Source: QQVM01 sp035341855 (GTDB lineage: Bacteria; Bacteroidota; Bacteroidia; AKYH767-A; 2013-40CM-41-45). From it: a stretch of DNA of 64,000 nucleotides. Of the stretch, positions 45,909 to 55,693 are shown piece by piece; within the stretch, counting starts at the first letter, position 1, and every line of letters starts with the position of its first letter. The translations under genes were made by a program, and so were the position numbers. The notes under the pieces were generated by a model. The model was not told the origin of the DNA. It saw only the letters and a program-made list of their open reading frames with translations, and made no database searches. The DNA lies in the NCBI GenBank assembly GCA_035341855.1, contig DAOQWA010000008.1:35143-99142 (forward strand), written 5' to 3'.

Positions 45909-46967
45909 TTATTCAGAAATTAGTTGAGTTAAAAGATCAAGTAGCTGCTTTTTCCGCTTATCAATTGTATAATTACTTTTTATTCTTTCTCTTGCTTTTA
46001 GTCCCAGCTCATAATTCTTGGATTGAATTACATTTGAGATGAGCATTTCAAGTTCGGCATCATTTCGTTTGTTAAGTATATATCCGGTGTCGCCGATAAT
46101 TTCAGGTATGGAAAATACATTCGAACCGACCGGTATGCACTCACAAAGCATTGCCTCACATAGAGCATTTGGAAAACCTTCAGCCATACTGAGTTGTAAA
46201 TAGTACTGTGCTTCGCTATAATAATGTATAAGATCGGCATTATTAACCGGAGGGAGCAAATTAATGTTTGTGCTTAAGTTCTTAAAAATACTTGTCTCGG
46301 TAACACCAATAATGGTAAAGGTGCAGTTAGGGAATTTTGGTGCTAACTTTATTATCAAATCGATTCCTTTCAGTTTCTGTTGGTATGCTGCACTCAAATT
46401 CCCGGAAACTGTAACGAAATGATTTGTTTTCTTGATCGAAATATTCTTGAATAGATGTGGGTCATATCCGTTATTAATAACGGTAAATTTCTTCTTAAAA
46501 TTTTGTATAAAATACTTCAAACCTTGTTCCGGAAAATCGGAATCATCGTAATTATACACACAGTGAATCAAACTTTCATGTTTTGGTGATATGTGTGAAC
46601 ATAATTGAAAGGAAGATTTTGTAAAATATTTAAGTATTTTCTTTTGAAAATTTCCATAACCGATAGAAGGGAAGGATTGACAATCAGTACCTGCTGCAAT
46701 GATCAAGGATGGTTTACCGAATATTCGACCGAAAACGACAGGGAGAAATGAATGATAACCTGCCAGTTGACAGACAATCGCTTTAGCAGAAAAAATGTGA
46801 TAAAACAGGAAAATACACTGCTGGATAATTTGAAACGGCGTCTTCCATTTTTGGGAGAATTGAAAGTTGAAAGATTTTGTCTTGTATTCGCCTGAAAGTA
46901 TTTCAATATCCTTATTTACAAATGGTGAATCACCTACATAAAAATATAAGATAGATCCTTTCTTCAA
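45909..46967 (-). CDS. Glycosyltransferase family 4-like (GT-B fold)
   Basis: 352 residues starting at a TTG. The C-terminal half has the GT4 donor-site pattern: VTVSGNLSAAYQQKLKGIDLIIKLA, INLLPPVNNADLIHYYSEAQYYLQLSMAEGFPNAL.EAM with the two Glu of the E-x7-E motif. The N-terminal Rossmann half is weaker. It probably adds a hexose to a lipid-linked glycan at the inner membrane. One bp separates it from the methyltransferase gene, the last of a three-gene leftward operon. Confidence 0.85.
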   Translation of the reverse strand: MKKGSILYFYVGDSPFVNKDIEILSGEYKTKSFNFQFSQKWKTPFQIIQQCIFLFYHIFSAKAIVCQLAGYHSFLPVVFGRIFGKPSLIIAAGTDCQSFPSIGYGNFQKKILKYFTKSSFQLCSHISPKHESLIHCVYNYDDSDFPEQGLKYFIQNFKKKFTVINNGYDPHLFKNISIKKTNHFVTVSGNLSAAYQQKLKGIDLIIKLAPKFPNCTFTIIGVTETSIFKNLSTNINLLPPVNNADLIHYYSEAQYYLQLSMAEGFPNALCEAMLCECIPVGSNVFSIPEIIGDTGYILNKRNDAELEMLISNVIQSKNYELGLKARERIKSNYTIDKRKKQLLDLLTQLISE

Positions 46968-46968
46968 C

Positions 46969-47784
46969 TTAATGGTTTTTTTTAATTGCCGAAGTGATTA
47001 TTCCTCCCGACAATAATTTTCCGGCAGGAAGAGGACGGAGTTTATTTTCTAGCACCCAAATTAATTTTGAAGTGTAACGAATTGTTTTTAATACTAATTT
47101 TTTCATAGCCAAATTACTAACCTGAGCTCCTTCTTTACCTTCAAGCGTAACAGCAAAACTGATTGCCAGAAAGTATTCACTGAACTTTAACTCAAGACCA
47201 GCTTTCCTGATAGCTTGTTCCAGTTGATTTTTATCCATTGGAACATGAATGTCATATACCGGCTTATTCATTATCTTTTGTAAAAAACCGGTTACTCCTA
47301 CGAGATTAGGGATAGATGTAATCAGAATACCTCCGGGCTTGACAAACCTGGCGAAGGCTTTAAGTGTACCTGCTGTGTCTTCAAAGTGTTCCACCACTCC
47401 AAGTGAACAAACGATATCGAATTTTTCAATCATGTCAGAAGGTGGGTTGAAGGCATCTCCCTGTGTGATTGTTCCCGGTGTTCCTTCTCTTTCCAAAATT
47501 TTTTCTGACTGTTTGCATGCGAATTCAGAATAATCTAATCCGTAAATGCTGAATCCGTAATTTTGCGCAAAGTAGGGTAGGAAGACAGAATTGCCACATC
47601 CTATTTCCAAAAATTTGATGTCGGAGCCAGATTTACCTTCAACTATTTTCGTAAAGAGTGAATGGAGTAATTTAGCAGGGTAATCGTTTAGTTTGCCGGA
47701 ATTAAAATTAAACGGTTCTGGCAGTTTAGTTTGTTTCCAAAAGCTCGTCCAGTAATCTGCCCCTGCCTTATCTTGATTCGACAT
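46969..47784 (-). CDS. Class I SAM-dependent methyltransferase
   Basis: 271 residues. SAM-binding motif I FLEIGCGNSVFLP (about 58-70), then YGLDYSEFA, an acidic DIVCSLGVVEHF motif and a conserved LKAFARFVKPGGIL strand. No target is evident. Position between a second methyltransferase (9 bp upstream) and a glycosyltransferase suggests methylation of a sugar or a capping step on the surface polysaccharide. Confidence 0.85.
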   Translation of the reverse strand: MSNQDKAGADYWTSFWKQTKLPEPFNFNSGKLNDYPAKLLHSLFTKIVEGKSGSDIKFLEIGCGNSVFLPYFAQNYGFSIYGLDYSEFACKQSEKILEREGTPGTITQGDAFNPPSDMIEKFDIVCSLGVVEHFEDTAGTLKAFARFVKPGGILITSIPNLVGVTGFLQKIMNKPVYDIHVPMDKNQLEQAIRKAGLELKFSEYFLAISFAVTLEGKEGAQVSNLAMKKLVLKTIRYTSKLIWVLENKLRPLPAGKLLSGGIITSAIKKNH

Positions 47785-47793
47785 TTTTTCAAT

Positions 47794-48732
47794 TTATTTA
47801 ACCCCTCTTGCCTCAACACCATTTCCACCGGTTTCAACCCAAATATTTTTTGCGCCGATTTTGTTGAGGATTCTTCTTATTTGTCCGGGTGTTTTTAAGT
47901 GTTTATAGTAGTCGGTGAGAGAATCGTAAGAGTCCAAGCGGCTTAGTTCAAGTTGATCCTCGTATTTCATTTCCGGAAATTCGTGTATATACTCAATCAA
48001 TGGTGAGATACGATGAATCAGCCACCAAACAACTTTGTTGTTTTTATATTTCCAGTGCAATGGGAAAAAGAAATTGACCAGACCATCGACCTTCGATTTT
48101 GAAGATGAAGGTTCTAATCGTTTAAGATACTTTCTATACAAGGGCTTTAATGTTGAGTAGTAGGAAAGTCTCCAGCGATAATGATCAATTACTAAAAATC
48201 CATTTGGTTTGACTTTTTGCCATAAACTCTTTATTGTTTGCTCACTTGAGGGAGTGTGTTGAATTACTCCAAGACAAATGACAATATCGAATGCCTCATC
48301 CGGGAAGGGAAGTTCATAAACATTTGCTTGCGCAATGCTATAATTTTCTGCATTACCAATGTTTTCTTTATTGGCTTCGACTGCGACACTTAAATCAACT
48401 GAATGAACTTTCGCACCACTTTTCACTAAAAGTTCAGTAAATCGACCTGCACCACAGCCTACTTCCAAAATAGTTTTTCCTTTGAGTTCATGTAGTTTAA
48501 AACCTAGACATCTTTCGAGGCGTGTCAAAGATATATTCAGTTGATTGTTGCTATCAAGCTGTGTAAGTTTGAAAGTATTCCATTGGAGACCAAAGGCTGA
48601 TGCATAGTTTTCTTGGGGAACAAAACGTGGAATGCCTTTAATTACAGGAACTTCAATACCGCTTTCCGTGATAAGCTTACCCTCTTTCAAGACCAGGTGT
48701 TCACCTGTTTTTGGCAATATGAAGTCTATCAT
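47794..48732 (-). CDS. SAM-dependent methyltransferase with N-terminal Trm112-like segment
   Basis: 312 residues from the ATG at 48732 (a TTG at 48759 would add nine). The first 40 residues (ILPKTGEHLVLKEGKLITESGIEVPVI) look like the small beta domain seen before many sugar methyltransferases. Motif I TILEVGCGAGRFTE is at about 88-100, then VHSVDLSVAVEAN, FDIVICLGVIQHTP and VKPNGFLVIDHY. First gene of the leftward glycan operon, divergent from asnB. Substrate unknown. Confidence 0.85.
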   Translation of the reverse strand: MIDFILPKTGEHLVLKEGKLITESGIEVPVIKGIPRFVPQENYASAFGLQWNTFKLTQLDSNNQLNISLTRLERCLGFKLHELKGKTILEVGCGAGRFTELLVKSGAKVHSVDLSVAVEANKENIGNAENYSIAQANVYELPFPDEAFDIVICLGVIQHTPSSEQTIKSLWQKVKPNGFLVIDHYRWRLSYYSTLKPLYRKYLKRLEPSSSKSKVDGLVNFFFPLHWKYKNNKVVWWLIHRISPLIEYIHEFPEMKYEDQLELSRLDSYDSLTDYYKHLKTPGQIRRILNKIGAKNIWVETGGNGVEARGVK

Positions 48733-48799
48733 AATTTTTCTTGCGGTGAAAATAGCCAAATTCCTGAATTATGTGATGAAACCATGGGTGGAAATTTGT

Positions 48800-48807
48800 T
48801 AACTTTG
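48800..48807 (+). promoter_or_regulatory. -7 element of the asnB operon
   Basis: TAACTTTG matches TAnnTTTG and lies 16 bp before the ATG. No clear -33 element is visible. Confidence 0.45.
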
Positions 48808-48823
48808 TAAAAGTCCAAATTTT

Positions 48824-50713
48824 ATGTGCGGAATTAGTGGTTTCATTGATTTTTCTGGTCGCTCATCTTTTGATGAACTGAAAGCAATGTCTGACACATT
48901 AAGCCATAGAGGTCCTGATGATTCCGGGTATGAAATTTTTCAGTATCGGGGTGCAAGCATAGGATTCGGCTTTCGTAGGCTTTCAATAATAGATTTATCC
49001 CCTGCCGGACACCAGCCTATGCAGAATATCAGCAATGGTACATGGATTGTTTTTAATGGCGAAATATATAACTTTAAAGAAATTAAGGTCGAATTAATCT
49101 CTTTGGGCTATGTTTTTAACAGTCAGTCTGATACTGAGGTTATTTTGAAGTCTTATGAAGAGTGGGGATTGAAGTGTGTCGATCGATTTATCGGTATGTT
49201 TGCCATTGCGATCTTTGATAAAAAGTTAAATCAGGTAATATTTATTAGGGACCGAGCCGGAGTTAAACCATTGTTCTACTATTGGAAAAATGGCATTCTT
49301 TTATTTGCATCTGAACTAAAAGCTTTTCACAAGCATAAATCTTTTGCTAAGGATTTGGATTTAGACGCCTTATCGATTTTTTTTCAGCAAGGATACATTC
49401 CGGCTCCTTATTGTATTTTTAAGGATACTTTTAAATTGAAACCGGGCCATTCGATGGTCCTTGATTTGAATACCCAGTCTTTAAAGGAAGAAAAGTACTA
49501 TGATCTTGTTGATGCCTTTAATATGGAAAAGCTGGATATCCCATATGAGGATGCAATTCAGGAAACCGAAAAATTATTAGTGTCTGCATTTAATTATAGA
49601 ATGATTGCTGACGTTCCAATTGGTGTATTTCTTAGCGGAGGATATGATAGTTCTTGTGTCACAGCATTACTTCAGAAGGATTCAACACAAAAAATTAAAA
49701 CTTATACCATCGGATTCGAGGATAAACAATATAATGAAGCTCCACATGCCAAAGAAGTCGCTAATTTTTTGGGAACTGATCATCATGAATACTTCTGTAC
49801 TTTTAAAGAAGCAATGGACCTTGTTCCAAAACTTCCGGAAATTTGCGATGAGCCCTTTGGAGATCCTTCCATCATTCCAACAACTTTAGTTAGTAAGATT
49901 GCCCGACAGAATGTTACGGTAGCTTTGTCTGCAGATGCCGGTGATGAACTATTTGCCGGCTATCCGCGACATTTAAAAAGTCTGGGTTATATCAACAAAT
50001 TTAATTCGATTCCATCAGGAGTTTCAAGAACATTAGCCCATTTAATTCCGGTTGATTCAAGTCATCTTGCTACTACAAATGATAGGAAACACAAATTGAA
50101 GTTAGCACTGGGAAATACAGATGCAGTTAAAAGATTTGAATCGATCAATCAGATATTTACTGCTTATGAGTGCGCCAAGCTGATGAAGATAAAGCCAAAA
50201 TCTTTAGATACAGTTTTTGATGAGTCTTATAAATTAAATTCTAGCAACGATATACTAAGTCAGATTCTTCTGGCTGAGTATAAAACATACCTTGTAGATG
50301 ATATCTTGCAAAAGGTCGATAGAGCTTCAATGTCTGTCAGTTTGGAAGCAAGGGAGCCATTTGTTGATCATCGCATCGCTGAATTACTTGCAAGGTTGCC
50401 ATCAAATTACAAATTAAAGGATAATCGTCAGAAAGTACTTCTAAAAGATATCGTACATCGCCACCTGCCGGAATCTATTATGAATCGTCCTAAGATGGGA
50501 TTTGGTATTCCGTTAGAACAGTGGATGAAGAAGGATCTAAAAGATTTATTTATGGCAACAATGAATTCTGATTCGATTTCTATGACGGGTGTATTACAAC
50601 CTCATGTTATTGAGCATATGGTAGACGCATTTCAGTCAGGAAGACTTGAACAATTTCAAAGGATTTGGTTAGTCTTTGTTTTCCAACAATGGTATCAACA
50701 TTGGATGTCGTGA
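48824..50713 (+). CDS. asnB: Asparagine synthase-like glutamine amidotransferase (AsnB type)
   Basis: 629 residues. The start MCGISGF places the Ntn nucleophile at Cys2; RGPDDSGYE and FNGEIYN mark the glutaminase domain. The synthetase domain has the ATP loop SGGYDSS (Ser271) and CDEPFGDPSIIPTTLVS. The class makes asparagine, but members in glycan clusters also amidate uronic acid sugars or act on unknown acids. Here it is in an operon with a GNAT-like transferase, and a NodB deacetylase and flippase follow. The cluster context favours sugar amidation, though housekeeping asparagine synthesis cannot be excluded. Confidence 0.9.
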   Translation: MCGISGFIDFSGRSSFDELKAMSDTLSHRGPDDSGYEIFQYRGASIGFGFRRLSIIDLSPAGHQPMQNISNGTWIVFNGEIYNFKEIKVELISLGYVFNSQSDTEVILKSYEEWGLKCVDRFIGMFAIAIFDKKLNQVIFIRDRAGVKPLFYYWKNGILLFASELKAFHKHKSFAKDLDLDALSIFFQQGYIPAPYCIFKDTFKLKPGHSMVLDLNTQSLKEEKYYDLVDAFNMEKLDIPYEDAIQETEKLLVSAFNYRMIADVPIGVFLSGGYDSSCVTALLQKDSTQKIKTYTIGFEDKQYNEAPHAKEVANFLGTDHHEYFCTFKEAMDLVPKLPEICDEPFGDPSIIPTTLVSKIARQNVTVALSADAGDELFAGYPRHLKSLGYINKFNSIPSGVSRTLAHLIPVDSSHLATTNDRKHKLKLALGNTDAVKRFESINQIFTAYECAKLMKIKPKSLDTVFDESYKLNSSNDILSQILLAEYKTYLVDDILQKVDRASMSVSLEAREPFVDHRIAELLARLPSNYKLKDNRQKVLLKDIVHRHLPESIMNRPKMGFGIPLEQWMKKDLKDLFMATMNSDSISMTGVLQPHVIEHMVDAFQSGRLEQFQRIWLVFVFQQWYQHWMS

Positions 50714-51657
50714 TGAAAGAACAATCTGAATACTATTTTAAACGGTTAGATCCTTCTTTATATAATGATCTTATTTACATATCGAAAAGTGCTTTCGGTT
50801 TTGATCCCGGTCGGAATTACTATAAACAGAAAAATGAGACAGCTGTTTTTGGTCCGCCTTTTCTAGGTTATATAGCATACAGTGAATCCCATGAACCGGC
50901 AGCCTTTTATGGTGTCTATGCATGTCAGGTTGAATTTAACAACCAAATATATGTGGCAGCGCAATCCGGAGATACAATGACTCACAAGAGTCATACGGGA
51001 AAAGGATTGTTTACGAAATTGGCACGTATGACCTATGAGTTGGCTAAGCAGGAGGGGATTTCCTTTATTTTTGGCTTTCCCAATAAAAATTCATATCCGG
51101 GATTTGTGAAAAAGTTAGAGTGGGTATGTCCTGCATGTTTAAGAGAGTATCGACAGAAAGTATTTACCATACCCCTCGCAAAACTGGCAAAGAAAATAAA
51201 AGTACTTGCCCCTCTTTACAGAATCTATACTACACTTGTCTTTAAGATCTTCGGGTTAGTTGATAATGGATTTGAAAATTCATCTGCCGGTTCTGGAGTT
51301 ATTACCTTAAAAAGAACAAAAGATTTTATTCTTTACAAATCTTTTTCCGGTAATACGCTTGTTAATGTAAACTCCTTTAAGATGTGGGTAAAAGCAGATG
51401 GTTTTTTATACTTGGGAGATATTGAAAAGAAAGCGCAAATAAATTTTGAAAAAATTAATACAGGAATTAGACGATTAGCCTTTTGGTTGGGATGTGATGT
51501 TATTTTATTCCATGTGAGCCCGGGTGCTTTCTGGGACAACGAATTTAAAAAACATTTAGATTCAACTGATTCACTCTATTATGGTTATCTTAACTTAGAT
51601 GGCAAATTACCTTTGGAAAAATTGGCCTTTGTTATGGCAGATTCAGATACATTTTAA
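50713..51657 (+). CDS. GNAT-like acyltransferase of the polysaccharide cluster
   Basis: 314 residues from the ATG at 50713, which overlaps the asnB stop (TGATG); an earlier start inside asnB is unlikely. The first 150 residues have a GNAT shape: YVAAQSGDTMTHKSHTGKGLFTKLARM (the acetyl-CoA loop, roughly Q/R-x-x-G-x-G/A) and FIFGFPNKNSYPGFVKKLEW. A second half (about 180-314) is less clear and may be a second acyltransferase lobe. It probably acylates an amino sugar. It overlaps the end of the deacetylase gene by 4 bp tail to tail. Confidence 0.75.
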   Translation: MKEQSEYYFKRLDPSLYNDLIYISKSAFGFDPGRNYYKQKNETAVFGPPFLGYIAYSESHEPAAFYGVYACQVEFNNQIYVAAQSGDTMTHKSHTGKGLFTKLARMTYELAKQEGISFIFGFPNKNSYPGFVKKLEWVCPACLREYRQKVFTIPLAKLAKKIKVLAPLYRIYTTLVFKIFGLVDNGFENSSAGSGVITLKRTKDFILYKSFSGNTLVNVNSFKMWVKADGFLYLGDIEKKAQINFEKINTGIRRLAFWLGCDVILFHVSPGAFWDNEFKKHLDSTDSLYYGYLNLDGKLPLEKLAFVMADSDTF

Positions 51658-52661
51658 AATCCAATTTTTTTAAACCCCCAATGGATTTGTAGCATGATGG
51701 ATTCATATGTTGTTGTATTAGAAATACTAAACCGTTGAAAGATAGTTTGGTCATCAGTATCACTCAGGCAACGGTAATTAACAGCTAATAAATATTTGTA
51801 GTCAATTTGTTTGCTTTCTAATTTTACCTTGTCATTGTAAGCGCCATCAGGAAAAGCGATAGATTCGATTGGTGTACCTGCAGCAGAACCAAGTATTTTT
51901 TTTGATTCCAGTAGTTCAGTGTTCAAGGCAGTCGTCTCCAAAACATCCATATTAGTATGACTAATACCATGAGATCCAATTTCGATTAGACCGGATTCAA
52001 CCATTTCTAAAATTTGTGTTTCGTTTAGAAGCTTCCAATATTCTTGATCGGTCTTTGATTTATAAGTTTCAATCGTTATTTCCGGTAGTAGTATTTTAAA
52101 AATTTCTTTTTTAGTATTACTATCAAAGTGTTTTATACGATTTTTAAATGCATCGAATGAGAATTGAGTACCTAAATTGAGTTTTTGTATTTCGGTAGAG
52201 CCGATTAATTTAGTCCAATTTAAATCTTCCCGGCAAATATCTAAGGCATCATACCATAATGGTTGCTCATTATTTATGAGTGCTTGTGCAGTGACAAATA
52301 TTGTGGCTGGAAATTGAAATTCTTTAAGGAGAGGAAAAGCGTTTTTATAATTGTTCTCATATCCATCATCAAAGGTTATTGCAATAGTTGGCTTAAGAGG
52401 CCGCGATCCTGATTGATAGTTTTGAATAAGTGTTTGAAGTGGTAGAACGTCGAAATGCTTCTTAAAATACTTTAAATGTTTTGCAAATTGAATCGTAGAG
52501 AGATGATTTCGACTGATTTTTGGTTGGAGATTGTTTACAACACCATGGTAGTTCAATATCAGAAATTTTGGTTTTGACCAGCTCATTAAAAAGCGCAACA
52601 AACCGGAATAATGGATAACAGGGATAAGGCAATTCCGAAATAGGTATTGGGTAATTTTCAT
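51654..52661 (-). CDS. Polysaccharide deacetylase (NodB/CE4)
   Basis: 335 residues. Catalytic motif ITFDDGYENN (Asp98 and Asp99) and the metal motif SHGISHTN (His232, His236), with an unusually long insert of about 110 residues between them. C-terminal motif IESIAFPDGAYND. It may anchor at the membrane through the hydrophobic N-terminus. It removes N- or O-acetyl groups from a polysaccharide or lipid-linked sugar. The surrounding genes indicate a surface glycan substrate. Confidence 0.9.
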   Translation of the reverse strand: MKITQYLFRNCLIPVIHYSGLLRFLMSWSKPKFLILNYHGVVNNLQPKISRNHLSTIQFAKHLKYFKKHFDVLPLQTLIQNYQSGSRPLKPTIAITFDDGYENNYKNAFPLLKEFQFPATIFVTAQALINNEQPLWYDALDICREDLNWTKLIGSTEIQKLNLGTQFSFDAFKNRIKHFDSNTKKEIFKILLPEITIETYKSKTDQEYWKLLNETQILEMVESGLIEIGSHGISHTNMDVLETTALNTELLESKKILGSAAGTPIESIAFPDGAYNDKVKLESKQIDYKYLLAVNYRCLSDTDDQTIFQRFSISNTTTYESIMLQIHWGFKKIGF

Positions 52662-52823
52662 AGCTGGCTGAATACAGGCAAATTAGATCATCAAAAAATC
52701 AGATAAATTTGCCCTTAAAGTAATGAAGTTTTGAACGATATGCGATTGAATAACAATTGTGTTTTTTTAGAATCCGAATATAAAATTAATTATCATTACC
52801 ATCGTTGATCGTATAGAAAATTT

Positions 52824-54299
52824 ATGGGTGTTATAAAAAGACAAGGTATTAAAAACATGATAACCGGCTATGTTGGAATGGCCATTGGTTTCGTGAATTT
52901 AATCGTGATTCAACCTCATTTTCTAACAAAAGAGGAGTTAGGGTTAACACGGCTCTTGTATTCATTTTCTCTGCTAATTGCAATGTTTGTGCCTTTGGGA
53001 ATCGGGAATGCCACCATAAAATATTTTCCGATTTTTAAGGACCAAGCTCGAAAACATCATGGCTATTTCGGGTTTATGAATTTGTTTCCTTTGGTTGGAT
53101 TCCTTGGGGCTTCTGCTGTATTGTGGATTTCTAAGGACTTTATCTTCAATCAATATAGAAGTGAATCTCCATTATTTCTCGAGTATTTCAACTATATATT
53201 TCCACTTATTTTCTTCAATTCATTTATTGCTGTCTTAGCTGTTTATTGTAATGCAAATTATAAAACGACTATCCCAAGTTTTTTAAATGATGTTGTCATA
53301 AGACTTTTAACCATCTTAGTTGTATCAATATATTTTTTAAAATGGCTGACCTTAGATCAGTTTATAACATGCTTTGCTTCGATATATGCATTTCAAATGT
53401 TTGTATTAGTAGCATACATTTTTATCTTCGACAAACCGGGATTTAAAATTGATTGGAAAATGATCCGGGAGAAAAGAATGAAGGATGTAATTCAATATGG
53501 AATGATCCTTTGGTTTGCCGGTATTGCTTCATTAGGTTTGAAGTATTTTGATTCCATCATGCTAGCTAAATACATGCCATTGGCATTTGTTGGTATTTAT
53601 ACTGTAGCAGCATTTATTCCAACAGTGATTGAGGCACCACTGAATGCACTCGAAAGGATTGCCGGTTCAAAAATTTCCTTTGCATGGGCCGACAATGACC
53701 ATGATCAAATTAGGGAAATTTACCGTAAATCTTCTTTATATCTGTTCCTATTAGGCGGTTTCCTTTTTCTTGTAATTAATGTCAATATCCATTCAATGTT
53801 AACGTTCTTACCCGATGGCTATCAACAAGGGGAATGGGTAGTTCTCATCATAAGCTTAGGAACTCTATACAACATGGCTACAGGGTTAAATGCTCCGGTA
53901 CTGTTTAACTCAGATAAATATAAATATGGAGCTTTGTTTTTAATCATTTTGGCTATAGTGGTTATTGTGATGCAAATGATTTTTATTCCAATGTTTGGGA
54001 TAGCAGGAGCGGCAATGGCTACTTCATTGGCTGCATTTATCTATAACACACTCTTGCTCGTATCAGTATGGAAGTTTTTCTCGTTGCAACCATTTGACAC
54101 AAAGAATACCAGGGTTTTAGCTTCTATAATTCTGGTTTTTGCGTTTATTTATTCGCTTCCACATCTTCATTCCGAGTTTTTTGACATCATTTTTAGAACG
54201 ATATTAGTTGTGGTTCTTTATGGGTTTTTAATATATTTTCAAAACATTATTCCCGAATTTCATCGATTTCTCCCATGGGAAAGGAAGCAAAAAGGCTAA
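52824..54299 (+). CDS. Polysaccharide flippase (Wzx/MATE-like)
   Basis: 491 residues, with 12-14 hydrophobic helices over the whole length, opening MGVIKRQGIKNMITGYVGMAIGF. The opening helix pair and RKHHGYFGFMN loop fit polysaccharide transporters that flip lipid-linked repeat units across the inner membrane. It follows the deacetylase, transcribed in the opposite direction, with 162 bp of AT-rich leader. No polymerase is next to it, but a candidate lies at 62447. Confidence 0.88.
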   Translation: MGVIKRQGIKNMITGYVGMAIGFVNLIVIQPHFLTKEELGLTRLLYSFSLLIAMFVPLGIGNATIKYFPIFKDQARKHHGYFGFMNLFPLVGFLGASAVLWISKDFIFNQYRSESPLFLEYFNYIFPLIFFNSFIAVLAVYCNANYKTTIPSFLNDVVIRLLTILVVSIYFLKWLTLDQFITCFASIYAFQMFVLVAYIFIFDKPGFKIDWKMIREKRMKDVIQYGMILWFAGIASLGLKYFDSIMLAKYMPLAFVGIYTVAAFIPTVIEAPLNALERIAGSKISFAWADNDHDQIREIYRKSSLYLFLLGGFLFLVINVNIHSMLTFLPDGYQQGEWVVLIISLGTLYNMATGLNAPVLFNSDKYKYGALFLIILAIVVIVMQMIFIPMFGIAGAAMATSLAAFIYNTLLLVSVWKFFSLQPFDTKNTRVLASIILVFAFIYSLPHLHSEFFDIIFRTILVVVLYGFLIYFQNIIPEFHRFLPWERKQKG

Positions 54300-54339
54300 T
54301 TAAAATTAATAGTCCACCGGGTAGGTTTAACTAATTATT

Positions 54340-54367
54340 TTTGCTTTAAGAAAAAAGAATATATTTG
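54340..54367 (+). promoter_or_regulatory. Promoter of the Kelch-repeat gene
   Basis: TTTG (54340-54343) and TATATTTG (54360-54367) with a 16-bp spacer match the Bacteroidota consensus. The start codon is 36 bp downstream. Confidence 0.6.
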
Positions 54368-54402
54368 GCATATATTATTTTCAGTTTAAAAATTTAAATC
54401 AT

Positions 54403-55638
54403 ATGAAAAAGCTAATTATGTTGACCCTAATGGTAGGGTCTGTTTTTTATTGTAATGCCCAATTAAGCTGGCTGAAACTCCCTGATTATCCAGGAGCAGG
54501 CAAACTCGGTGTGATTGGCATGGCCTTAAATGGAAAAGGTTATATGGGTTTAGGATATAGTACGCTTGGAACCGCAAGTAATGAATGGTATGAATACAAT
54601 CCAGGAACGAATGCATGGACTGCAATGGCACCCTTACCATCCGTTGGTAGGTGGAGTCCTGCCTTTTTTACAATCGGTAGCTACGGTTATGTTTGCACCG
54701 GAGCAATTGATGGTAGCATCACCAATGAAACCTGGCGTTACGATCCTGTAGCTAATTCATGGACAAGAATGGCAAATGTTCCCGGTCCGGTAAGGATTAA
54801 TGCTGTTGGATTCGCTATTGGAAACAAAGGATATGTTGGTACAGGTTATAGTGCAAATACTACCTATAATGACTTTTATGAATATGATCCGGTATCTGAT
54901 ATGTGGACACAAAAAGCTAATTTACCGGGATTAACCAGAAGTGGAGCTTCAGGTTTTGCTATTGGATCTAAGGGCTATTTGGGAATGGGTAATAATACCA
55001 ATTCAACAAGTAATTTTCAAGATTTCTATGAGTACGATCCTGCTACAGATTCATGGTCCCAAAAGGCCGATTTTCCATTACCTTATGTAGTTGTCCCCAC
55101 AACTTATGCATCTTCCAATGATGGTTATTCCTTAGGAGGGTACTACTATCAATATGCAGGGATAACGCACAATCCATTGAATATGTTGTATAAGTACAAT
55201 CAAGCAAATGATGAATGGACGTTGTCAGGTACATTTTGCGGCCTGCCTAGAGGATATGCAGGTGGCTTTTCACTTAGCAATGACATGTATATTGGTTCAG
55301 GCGCTCAAAGAAATGATGCTTCTCCGGCTTCTATGTTGACAGACTTTTGGAAATTGACAAATGGTCTAACATTAAGGATAGAAAACCCGGGTACATATTC
55401 TGACTTCGATATTTATCCTAATCCGGCATTTGAGACAATTTCAATTGATAATTCAATCGATGGAAGAACCATGAATGAATTACGTATATATGATGTGAGT
55501 GGAAAATTTCTTTTTAGAAAAGATTTAGTCGAGAACATGAATATTATTGATATATCTACTTTAGCTTCAGGTATGTATTTTGTCGAATTGGCTTCTTCAA
55601 AAGGGGAAGTTTTAGATAGCCGTTTTATTAAAGAATAA
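54403..55638 (+). CDS. Secreted Kelch-repeat protein with T9SS sorting domain
   Basis: 411 residues. Signal peptide MKKLIMLTLMVGSVFYCNA. Five to six Kelch motifs of about 50 residues fill 20-330 (G.GYMGLGY, NEWYEYNPGTNAWT, KGYVGTGYS, DFYEYDPVSDMWT), forming a beta-propeller. The C-terminal 75 residues (FDIYPNPAFETISI...ASGMYFVEL) are a type A sorting domain. Extracellular, role unknown; propellers of this kind often bind carbohydrate. It is between the flippase and the YihY gene, in its own unit with a promoter and a terminator. Confidence 0.88.
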   Translation: MKKLIMLTLMVGSVFYCNAQLSWLKLPDYPGAGKLGVIGMALNGKGYMGLGYSTLGTASNEWYEYNPGTNAWTAMAPLPSVGRWSPAFFTIGSYGYVCTGAIDGSITNETWRYDPVANSWTRMANVPGPVRINAVGFAIGNKGYVGTGYSANTTYNDFYEYDPVSDMWTQKANLPGLTRSGASGFAIGSKGYLGMGNNTNSTSNFQDFYEYDPATDSWSQKADFPLPYVVVPTTYASSNDGYSLGGYYYQYAGITHNPLNMLYKYNQANDEWTLSGTFCGLPRGYAGGFSLSNDMYIGSGAQRNDASPASMLTDFWKLTNGLTLRIENPGTYSDFDIYPNPAFETISIDNSIDGRTMNELRIYDVSGKFLFRKDLVENMNIIDISTLASGMYFVELASSKGEVLDSRFIKE

Positions 55639-55654
55639 CTGATAACGTATATTT

Positions 55655-55689
55655 AATCCGCTTCGATGAAATTGGAGCGGATTTTTTTT
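55655..55689 (+). terminator. Terminator of the Kelch-repeat gene
   Basis: AATCCGCTTC (55655-55664) pairs with GGAGCGGATT (55673-55682, one G-U), followed by seven T (55683-55689). Confidence 0.8.
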
Positions 55690-55693
55690 GACT

